The translations under genes and the position numbers were made by a program. Shown here in pieces: positions 57,830 to 64,000 of a DNA stretch of 64,000 bases. Each line of letters begins with the position of its first letter. The first letter of the stretch is position 1. The stretch is from assembly GCF_028714215.1 (NCBI RefSeq), contig NZ_JAQTMS010000017.1:1-64000 (forward strand), written 5' to 3'. The DNA comes from Rhodoferax sp. (GTDB lineage Bacteria; Pseudomonadota; Gammaproteobacteria; Burkholderiales; Burkholderiaceae_C). The notes below the pieces were generated by a model, which did not search any database, was not told where the DNA came from, and was given only the letters and a program-made list of their open reading frames with translations.

Positions 57830-60400
57830 CTATTGAGCCAGGAAACCTTTCTTAAGGATACTCAGGCCTTCCAGGTACCACTGGTAAGCGGAATTGCCGA
57901 CATTTTGATTTGCAAAACCATCTGCAACGACTGGCGAGTCGAAGATGCCACCGCTTGCCGCGACCGATTGATTCAGTAGCGTTGTGAGGGATCCCTTGAG
58001 GGTCTCGGTTTCCCGCATCCCCCACCAGAGGGCTGAACCGACCGACCTGCTGTTCATCAGGCGCGAGGCATCCAGCCGCAGTGACCAGTCATAGCTGAAC
58101 AGTGGCAAAGTCAGCGCGGCCTTGTTGACTGTGGCGCTTAGAGTCGTTCCCGTCGTGGCCTCGACGTATGTCTTGCTGGTTGAGTTCATGGCAGCCAGCA
58201 GCGCGTTCCCGGCCGGGCCATCCACCAAATCGATTTTGCTGGTGACCGATGACAACAGTCTGATGTCTTCTGTCGCCAGCGCGGGAATCAGTTTGCTGAA
58301 GAAGTCGGCCGCCATGGTCCGCAGTTGTGCACGTTCTTCAGCGGTAAAGGTTCTGCTGTTGCCGTCCTGGTCAACGATCGTATAGAAGGCCGGGTCTTCT
58401 GTGAGCGTGTTGAAACGCTTGATCCAGGCATCCTTCCAGGCCGGATCGACAGTCCTGAACATCCCGGTCAATGATGTGATCCCCAAGGGGTTGGACTGGA
58501 TCCATGCATCGAGATCTGACCGCACGACGGGCATGACCGCTGCACGCAGCTCGGTGGGGTCGGCATCCTTGAGCTGGGTACCGGGATAGAAACTCTTGAG
58601 CGTGCGCGCATAAAACCCGGTCTGGGTGAAGGGTGTCAGCAGCAAGGGTTTGTTTTTCAGCAAACTTTTTGCCATCTGGAGCGGCGACGGGTGCAGATCG
58701 GCGACGCTGCCTGCGTTCGCCATCAACTCTGCCACCTGGTCAAGGTAGAACATGACGGGCAGAATGTCGGCCCTCAGTTTGTATTCAATTTCCGAGGACG
58801 CGAATTCCAGAGGTGAGCGGCCGCGATCAAAGCGCAGGCAGTCCTGCATGCTGCCATCTGCGTCCGTATCGGTGCAAAAGGGGATGCTCTTGTCCAGAGT
58901 CTTCTCCTGGTAGAGAAACTTCATGGCGCTCACATCGTGCGGGAGGGTCAGCTTTGTCGTATTGAAGCGCTCGGCGATCAGAACCTCTTCGATCGAATCG
59001 TGGTAGTCCATCACGCTGCTCGACGGAAGCACACCGGTATCGTAAGGCTGGTTGTTCAGAAAATTGGCATACAGATCCTCGTGCTTCTTGCCGTTGTAAA
59101 CGGCGGCCAGACTGCCGGCAAAGTTGTGGCGCAGACCCATGGTGTGCCCGACCTCATGAGCCACAACCTGCTGCACTGTCGCTTGGGCGGACTTCAATAT
59201 CGCCGCATCGCTGGCGTTGTTTGCCAGCAGTGCGGTCATCCGGTTCACCATCCCCTCTTTCACCGACAAGTCGCATAGCCGGGGCGTGTGGAGGTTTTTC
59301 AGCGCAATCTGTGTGCTCGATGATGCTGGTGCTGACAGAAGCTTGAGCGCTCTCCAAGCGTCTTTTCTGTTACCGACCCCGAAACTGCTTGGCATGAAAA
59401 CCTGGGCATGCAGGATCTGGCCGGTTCTCGGATCGGCCTGCATGTCGGCGTAGGCTGATCCGGCCGTGTCATACGTCAGCCATTGGATGATGTTGCGGTC
59501 CATGTCCGGAGCCGTAGCACCCACCGGAGCGTCGGCCACGGCGAATACATCCTGCTCCAGGACCTGGTTCCAGTACAGGACACCATTCCTGACGGCATCA
59601 CGGTACTCCGGGGGGGTTTCAGCGGAGATGAAGTAGGTGATCGGTTCCTTGTTCATTTGCCACTTCATGGCCAACACCTTGGTCTTGGCACCACCCGCTA
59701 CATCCTGCGGCATGACTTCGAAATAGCCGGCATTCGTGAAGCCGGGAGACACAGTCTGTTGGAAGGAAGGGTCCGGCAGATAGGGGGAGAGGTAATAGCG
59801 GACCTCGACACTCTGAACCGTGTTGTTGCTGGTGTCGACCTGGGCCGACTGGCGCAGCGACAGACGATTATTCTTGCTGTCATCCACCTGTTCCAGGTAA
59901 CTGCTCCGGATCGAAGCGACCTGGAAGGAAGGCATGTACGCACTGCCTTCGTAGTCGGACGCATACATCTCTGCAGTCGTGAATATCTTGGACATGCCCT
60001 GATTGAAATCGAACCAGATCCAGCCGCCGTCCTCATTGGTAATCGGAAATTCGGCCAGAATAATGGCAAAGGGGGTATCCGGTGTCACGGTATGCCCGAC
60101 TTGGGATTCCAGCATGAAGAGCTTGCCGGCCTGCTTTTGAAAGACGACAACCCTGCTCTTGAGTCCACTGAAGTTCTGGGCGTCTGTAAGTTGGATCAAG
60201 TTCCCCTGCAACAGGAACTCATGGTTCAGGGCATCAGACCTGATTGCCACATTCTTGCTGACATCCGTTCTGAATGAGGCGTTGAGCAAGGGAGCTGCAG
60301 GTGAAGCGCCACCGCCACCGCAGCCGCCGAGAACCAGCATGAACAACAGGGTGACGGATACAACGACCAGTTTGAATCGATCGGTTTTTACTTCAATCAC
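57830..60400 (-). CDS. Large metzincin-type zinc metallopeptidase lipoprotein (DUF5117-like)
   Basis: The 856-residue protein has a lipoprotein signal (lipobox LVLGGCGG). The zinc motif is VVAHEVGHTMGLRHNFAG, with HEVGHTMGLRH at residues 415-425, and a Met-turn SSVMDYHD follows about 45 residues later, as in metzincins. The layout matches the DUF5117/DUF4953-type peptidases of proteobacteria and Bacteroidetes. The start is a GTG at 60400, seven bases after GGAAGGAG; no ATG has a comparable site. It lies between two copies of a duplicated operator segment, yet no intact operator points to it. Confidence 0.86.
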   Translation of the reverse strand: MIEVKTDRFKLVVVSVTLLFMLVLGGCGGGGASPAAPLLNASFRTDVSKNVAIRSDALNHEFLLQGNLIQLTDAQNFSGLKSRVVVFQKQAGKLFMLESQVGHTVTPDTPFAIILAEFPITNEDGGWIWFDFNQGMSKIFTTAEMYASDYEGSAYMPSFQVASIRSSYLEQVDDSKNNRLSLRQSAQVDTSNNTVQSVEVRYYLSPYLPDPSFQQTVSPGFTNAGYFEVMPQDVAGGAKTKVLAMKWQMNKEPITYFISAETPPEYRDAVRNGVLYWNQVLEQDVFAVADAPVGATAPDMDRNIIQWLTYDTAGSAYADMQADPRTGQILHAQVFMPSSFGVGNRKDAWRALKLLSAPASSSTQIALKNLHTPRLCDLSVKEGMVNRMTALLANNASDAAILKSAQATVQQVVAHEVGHTMGLRHNFAGSLAAVYNGKKHEDLYANFLNNQPYDTGVLPSSSVMDYHDSIEEVLIAERFNTTKLTLPHDVSAMKFLYQEKTLDKSIPFCTDTDADGSMQDCLRFDRGRSPLEFASSEIEYKLRADILPVMFYLDQVAELMANAGSVADLHPSPLQMAKSLLKNKPLLLTPFTQTGFYARTLKSFYPGTQLKDADPTELRAAVMPVVRSDLDAWIQSNPLGITSLTGMFRTVDPAWKDAWIKRFNTLTEDPAFYTIVDQDGNSRTFTAEERAQLRTMAADFFSKLIPALATEDIRLLSSVTSKIDLVDGPAGNALLAAMNSTSKTYVEATTGTTLSATVNKAALTLPLFSYDWSLRLDASRLMNSRSVGSALWWGMRETETLKGSLTTLLNQSVAASGGIFDSPVVADGFANQNVGNSAYQWYLEGLSILKKGFLAQ

Positions 60401-60470
60401 AGCAATACTCCTTCCGGTTAACCAGTGTGGCCGGCCAACTGAAAGGGTGGCCTTGCTCTGCTTGGGCCTG

Positions 60471-60551
60471 TCAGACCAGTATTCCGACTTCCTCCTGGAC
60501 TTTGCCGGCGGCATCTTTGACAACGCCGTGAACTTGATTCTTGTTGATCAT
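60471..60551 (-). pseudogene. Truncated CsbD-like stress protein gene
   Basis: A frame of 26 codons starts at ATG 60551 after GGAG and reads MINKNQVHGVVKDAAGKVQE, then EVGILV and TGA. This is the start of a CsbD-like protein, which is normally about 60-70 residues. After the TGA the same frame continues with QAQAEQG, like the expected next CsbD residues, so a Gly codon (GGA) may have mutated to TGA. I regard it as a broken gene, though a functional micropeptide cannot be excluded. Confidence 0.6.
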
Positions 60552-60854
60552 GGCTACTCCTTAAGTTGATGGAGGCTGATCACGCCCTATGAAACAGTGT
60601 TGCCTCAATTTGATCCATGGCCAAGAATTGCATCTTGAGAAAACGCAAGGACACAGACTACCGACGCTCGAACTCGCCGATGGCAGCCGCGCCCACACCA
60701 TCGAGTGGCCAGTTCACCGTGATTGCGCTGCTGCCTCTTTGAATCTTCACCCGTATGTCGGCGTTGGACCTGGCGTGCTTTGGTCATGATCGACCAGACC
60801 CTTCTATCGCCCCATGAAGAGCGGGTGCGACTTTGTGCGGAGTTGGTCCCTTCG

Positions 60855-60950
60855 CCCGACCGATATTTCTCTGCCGTGGCCCAGGGCTGCGACAGATCCA
60901 GTAATTTTTCCGTCCAGCAAAGGTTTTTGGCAGTCAGGCAAAGGTTTGGC
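60855..60950. repeat. Duplicated operator segment, right copy
   Basis: This 96-base block is the partner of 57701-57795. Its left-pointing repeats are degraded: the remaining half-sites read about CTTTGTGCGGA and CCCTTCGCCCGAC at a spacing that no longer fits 21 bp. Its right-pointing pair is intact and leads to a working-looking promoter. Confidence 0.85.
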
Positions 60951-60969
60951 GGGCCAGCGCGCCTATCAT
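60912..60969 (+). promoter_or_regulatory. AraC-type activator site and promoter, copy D (outer-membrane barrel gene)
   Basis: GTCCAGCAAAGGT (60912-60924) and GTCAGGCAAAGGT (60933-60945) are 21 bp apart. TATCAT (60964-60969) follows exactly 18 bp after the proximal repeat, as at copies A and C. The barrel gene's ATG is at 61058. Orientation relative to the gene is the same as at the other copies. Confidence 0.78.
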
Positions 60970-61057
60970 GATTTCGAGGTCGGCTCGATTCATGGCCGAT
61001 AGCCAACCCGACCATCAAACCACCTTCCCCTTCGACACCACCTACTGGAAGTTTTAT

Positions 61058-61900
61058 ATGCGTCACCTCTTGAGCCAGCAGTACTTCAATGCATCCCGCG
61101 TTTCACTCGCGCTATCGGCCCTGCTGCTGGCGCAATCAGCACTGGCGCAGGATTTCATCAAAGGTGGTCAGGACACCTTCACGTTCAACGTTGGCGGTAT
61201 CGTCAACCGGTTTGATACCCGTGTCGCTGTCGATGGTGCAACTTCCTCTGGCACCCTGCTTGATATGGAGAGCGATGGAGTCCCCAACCGCACCTCGGGC
61301 CTCGAGCTCTCCGCCACCTGGCGCGCCGCCGATCGCCATCGCTTTGACCTGCTCTATTTCGGTGCCACTCGCAGTGGCAGCTATAGAAACGAAAGCGACA
61401 TAACGGTAGGAAACAATCTGATCCTGGCCGGATCCTTGGTCAATACCGAGGCAAAAAGCAACTACTTTCTGGCCGACTACCGTTATTCGTTCTACAAGAC
61501 CGACGCCGTTGAACTAGGTGGGGTGCTCGGTCTGTATGGCCTTGATCTCAACTACAAGGTGACCGGTACCAACTCCGCTGGGGGAGTCGCCAAGGTGGTC
61601 AATGCATCGGCATCGGGCACCCTGCCACTGCCATCGATCGGTGTGTCAGCCGACTGGTACATCCAACCCCGCTGGAGGGTTTCTTCGAACCTGATGGGCC
61701 TGTCGACCAAGCTCGGATCGGTCGACGGGTCGTGGACTGTCCTGCAACTCGGAACCGACTACATGTTCACGCGAAATTGGGGTATCGGTTTGTCCTACCT
61801 GCACGCCAAAGTCAACCTCAATGCCACCAAGTCGGACTTCGACGGCCAGCTCGACTGGAGTAGCAACTCCTTCCTGCTCTACGCAACTTTGAAATACTGA
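61058..61900 (+). CDS. Outer-membrane beta-barrel protein
   Basis: The 280-residue protein has a signal peptide (cleavage after QSALA). The mature part is made of alternating amphipathic strands (TFTFNVGGIVNRFDTRVAV, SNYFLADYRYSFYKTDAVELG, WSSNSFLLYATLKY) and ends in an aromatic residue, as outer-membrane barrels do. An OmpW-like or small-porin fold is likely. The start at 61058 has GGAAG upstream and gives a clean signal peptide; the frame is open further upstream, but that would run into the promoter. The carbonic anhydrase gene follows after 12 bases. It is the target of site D. Confidence 0.8.
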   Translation: MRHLLSQQYFNASRVSLALSALLLAQSALAQDFIKGGQDTFTFNVGGIVNRFDTRVAVDGATSSGTLLDMESDGVPNRTSGLELSATWRAADRHRFDLLYFGATRSGSYRNESDITVGNNLILAGSLVNTEAKSNYFLADYRYSFYKTDAVELGGVLGLYGLDLNYKVTGTNSAGGVAKVVNASASGTLPLPSIGVSADWYIQPRWRVSSNLMGLSTKLGSVDGSWTVLQLGTDYMFTRNWGIGLSYLHAKVNLNATKSDFDGQLDWSSNSFLLYATLKY

Positions 61901-61912
61901 CCCGGTGTGACA

Positions 61913-62665
61913 ATGTGCCATGCCTTGAAAGCCCTCTCGGCGGCGATACTGCTCCTGGCTGGATTTCTGGCGCATGCGCAGGGGCATCCTGCGCACTGGA
62001 GCTATGAGTCGAGCCACGCCGGTCCGGCACACTGGGCTGAACTCGATCCAGCCTTCGAGAGCTGCGCCAAGGGGATCAACCAAAGTCCCATCGACATCCG
62101 TAACGCAGTGAAAGCGGATTTGCCGCTTCTTCAATTCGGCTACGCGCAAGCGGCACCTACTTTTGTCAACAACGGGCACACCATTCAAGTCAATTTGCCC
62201 GCCGGGCAAACATTGACGGTGGGCAACACGACCTATGAACTTCTTCAATTCCACTTTCACAGCCCAAGCGAAGAAGCCGTGAACGGCAAGCGCGCCGCAA
62301 TGGTGGGACACTTCGTTCACAAGAATGCTGCTGGTGAATTGGCAGTGATCGCCATCCTGATGCAGCCTGGCAATAGGCATGCCGCCTTTGAGCCTGTGTT
62401 TGCCCACCTGCCGCGCCAAGGTGAATCAATCCAAGTTGATGACCTCAAATTGAATCTGGCAGCGATGCTTCCCGCCGATAAGGGCTACTACGCGTTTGAA
62501 GGCTCTTTGACGACACCTCCATGTTCGGAAGGTGTGCACTGGATGGTCATGAAGAAGCCCATCACGCTGGGTGCCGCGCAGATCAAGGCATTTCGCCGTG
62601 TTTTCAATGCCAATGCGCGTCCCATTCAACCGCTAAATGGTCGCATCGTCAAAGAATCAATGTAA
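61913..62665 (+). CDS. Periplasmic alpha-class carbonic anhydrase
   Basis: The 250-residue protein has a signal peptide (cleavage after AHAQG). Alpha-carbonic anhydrase motifs are complete: GINQSPIDI near residue 54, zinc ligands His114 and His116 in QFHFHSPSE and His133 in MVGHFVHKN, and the active-site Thr in SLTTPPCSEGVHW. It interconverts carbon dioxide and bicarbonate in the periplasm. The ATG at 61913 is 12 bases after the barrel gene; a GTG six bases earlier is possible. Cotranscription from site D is likely. Confidence 0.92.
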   Translation: MCHALKALSAAILLLAGFLAHAQGHPAHWSYESSHAGPAHWAELDPAFESCAKGINQSPIDIRNAVKADLPLLQFGYAQAAPTFVNNGHTIQVNLPAGQTLTVGNTTYELLQFHFHSPSEEAVNGKRAAMVGHFVHKNAAGELAVIAILMQPGNRHAAFEPVFAHLPRQGESIQVDDLKLNLAAMLPADKGYYAFEGSLTTPPCSEGVHWMVMKKPITLGAAQIKAFRRVFNANARPIQPLNGRIVKESM

Positions 62666-62839
62666 ATTTCAACCCGCACGGCGACCCCCTGGCGGGGTGG
62701 TGCAGACATGGGTACCAACAACGTGCCTTCGCCACAGCAACATCGTCGATCCCGGCGGCAGGATGAACGCGCTTCCATTTCCCAAGCCATGCGGAGCATG
62801 CTCCGTATCTTGTGGGCCGAATGATGGCCGGGCCTGTCG

Positions 62840-63961
62840 TTAACGTCGCGCTCCCACAAACGAGACTTTCCACAACATCACATCCTGTGCGTTGTCCGGC
62901 AGATTTTGCGGTTGCCACGTGACTCCACCGTCATGGGTGACATAGATCGCACCAAGAGGAAGTGCAGCAGCGGCGCGAACGGTTTTCAGACCGACCACCC
63001 ACGCCGTTTGGTTGTCGCTCATGGCGGAAATTCCCTCCAGGTTGTAATCTCCATCTGAATAGGAATTGGTCACGTAGCTGCCGTTGGTTACCGTGATGCG
63101 CGCGGCCACGCCACCACCATTTCCGTTGTTGAAGGCGATCCAGACTACATTGGCGGCGGAGGCGCAAATATCATCGAAATCCGACCCTGCAACAATGGTG
63201 TCCTGGCTTTTACTCCAGGAAGTTCCGCCGTCGCTGGTGCCCCAGAGATTGCCTTCCCAATGCATCGCCGCCCAGGCAACACTTGAACTAAACGCCGATA
63301 TGGCCAGAAGTCCACCGCCTGCGACGTCATCCGGCAACAGTTCCTGCCGCCAGGTTCTTCCTGCGTCCGCGGAGTGGATCGCGCTGAGGTTACCGGCCTG
63401 GGAATCGGCGATCCAGATATCCTGACCCGTCACATCCATCCGATTCACTTGTTTCATCGGAATGATGCTGCCGTTGCTGTCTTTCACGGCGACGATGGCC
63501 CAGGAGTTTCCTCCGTCCGTGGTATGCAGCACGTCACCCACAATGCTGGCCGCCCAGGCCTCGGTGGGACTCACTGCCTTGATGCTTTTGATGTACCTGT
63601 GATTGGTGCTCAAACCGTCGGGCAGCACCTGCCACGTCCAGGATGAGCCGCCGTCGGCAGTATGAAGAATACCGCCGCCGTCCCCCTCACCCACTGCCGC
63701 CCAGGCCACCAGACTGTTTACGGCGCTGATGTCGTTTCCATTGAACCCGACGCTCTGGGCCGGCAGCGTTTGCAGTGTCCAGGACGCACCGCCGTCGCCG
63801 GTTTTCAGAATCTTGGGCGTCGGGGTCGGCGGGAAATGATTTTGATCCATTGACTGGCCGATGACCCATCCCGTGGCCGCTGCGGGAGGGGAGCTACCGC
63901 CACAGGATGACAGCATCAGAGACACGCCGACCAAAATCGAAACCATGATTTTCTTCTTCAT
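62840..63961 (-). CDS. Ycf48-like beta-propeller lipoprotein
   Basis: The 373-residue protein has a lipoprotein signal (lipobox LMLSSCGG). At least six repeats carry the sialidase/Ycf48 pattern of D-G-G-x-S-W: TGDGGASWTLQTL, TADGGSSWTWQVL, TTDGGNSWAIV, SADAGRTWRQEL, TSDGGTSWSKS and THDGGVTWQPQNL. These form the blades of a propeller. In phototrophs Ycf48 aids photosystem II assembly; in other bacteria such proteins are exported with unknown roles. GGAG precedes the ATG at 63961. It converges with the carbonic anhydrase gene, leaving a 174-base gap with nothing recognised. Confidence 0.82.
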   Translation of the reverse strand: MKKKIMVSILVGVSLMLSSCGGSSPPAAATGWVIGQSMDQNHFPPTPTPKILKTGDGGASWTLQTLPAQSVGFNGNDISAVNSLVAWAAVGEGDGGGILHTADGGSSWTWQVLPDGLSTNHRYIKSIKAVSPTEAWAASIVGDVLHTTDGGNSWAIVAVKDSNGSIIPMKQVNRMDVTGQDIWIADSQAGNLSAIHSADAGRTWRQELLPDDVAGGGLLAISAFSSSVAWAAMHWEGNLWGTSDGGTSWSKSQDTIVAGSDFDDICASAANVVWIAFNNGNGGGVAARITVTNGSYVTNSYSDGDYNLEGISAMSDNQTAWVVGLKTVRAAAALPLGAIYVTHDGGVTWQPQNLPDNAQDVMLWKVSFVGARR

Positions 63962-64000
63962 CGCTCACTCCTTGTACGCGTATCGGTACCTTGAATTCCA

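Larger units (their letters stand above)
60552..61057. other. 506-bp intergenic region before the outer-membrane barrel gene
   Basis: The left half (60552-60820) shows no gene I can support; a 41-codon frame from 60617 has no ribosome-binding site or recognised product. The right half holds the duplicated operator segment (60855-60950), the -10 hexamer at 60964 and the leader of the barrel gene. A degenerate left-pointing operator half-pair (about 60829-60860) remains. Confidence 0.6.

Noticed and set aside
60491-60511. A CTTTGCCGG half-site resembling the operator near 60500.
   Set aside because: It encodes the DAAGKV part of the CsbD remnant and has no partner repeat at 21 bp or -10 at 18 bp.
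60829-60860. A left-pointing operator pair at copy D.
   Set aside because: The repeats are degenerate and the spacing is about 19 bp; no promoter or gene start follows on that side, so it is treated as decayed.

Overview
The window is GC-rich, densely coded DNA. Its gene content (DbpA, SlyX, RluF-type pseudouridine synthase, DctPQM TRAP transporter, DgoA/DgoK, DenD, LysR and FCD-GntR regulators) fits a betaproteobacterium of the Burkholderiales, probably Comamonadaceae. That placement is an inference from gene families; no rRNA or tRNA gene was seen. No CRISPR array or prophage was seen either.

Layout. (1) 1-1532: the 3' end of a group II intron abuts a DUF4143 ATPase gene, followed by a palindrome and the last codons of a truncated icmF mutase gene. 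(2) 1.5-15.3 kb: mostly housekeeping and small accessory genes: two LysR regulators, an aberrant metallo-beta-lactamase-fold protein, a DsbA-family oxidoreductase, two DEAD-box RNA helicases, SlyX, an M14 peptidase, a pseudouridine synthase, an orphan solute-binding protein and a lipase-like hydrolase. (3) 15.3-33.0 kb: a large sugar-acid catabolic locus. It has a KDPGal aldolase, KDGal kinase, DenD-like dehydrogenase, IlvD/Edd dehydratase, FCD-GntR regulator, TRAP transporter, DHDPS-family enzyme, enolase-superfamily enzyme, ribose-type ABC transporter, SMP-30 lactonase, 3-hydroxyisobutyrate-dehydrogenase-like enzyme and gluconokinase. Two copies of a 15-bp operator lie in the divergent regulator/dehydratase gap and a third, weaker copy lies before the ABC operon, so one regulator may control both transport systems. 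(4) 33.1-38.8 kb: one co-oriented run of six genes (OmpR-type regulator, sensor kinase, UGSC-like redox protein, rhodanese, thioredoxin-like protein, TlpA) that looks like an envelope thiol-redox operon with its own two-component control.

(5) 39.0-64.0 kb is an accessory region rich in exported hydrolases: a tannase/feruloyl esterase, a class A acid phosphatase, a C11 cysteine peptidase lipoprotein, two large HExxH metallopeptidase lipoproteins, a patatin lipoprotein, an N-terminal-nucleophile amidohydrolase, an outer-membrane barrel with an alpha-carbonic anhydrase, and a Ycf48-like propeller lipoprotein. In its middle is a two-component system made of a REC-AraC response regulator and a 7TMR-DISM hybrid kinase.

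The most notable observation is a shared operator. Four intergenic regions (43.6, 47.3, 57.7 and 60.9 kb) carry a direct repeat of about ACCTTTGCYGGAC with a period of exactly 21 bp. At each functional copy the proximal repeat is followed at a fixed 18 bp by a -10-like hexamer that leads into an exported-protein gene. This geometry matches activation by AraC-type proteins, so the REC-AraC regulator encoded beside one of the sites is the obvious candidate. The 57.7 and 60.9 kb sites are also parts of a duplicated segment of about 95 bp that flanks the 57.8-60.4 kb metallopeptidase gene. This suggests that the gene was inserted into an ancestral bidirectional promoter.
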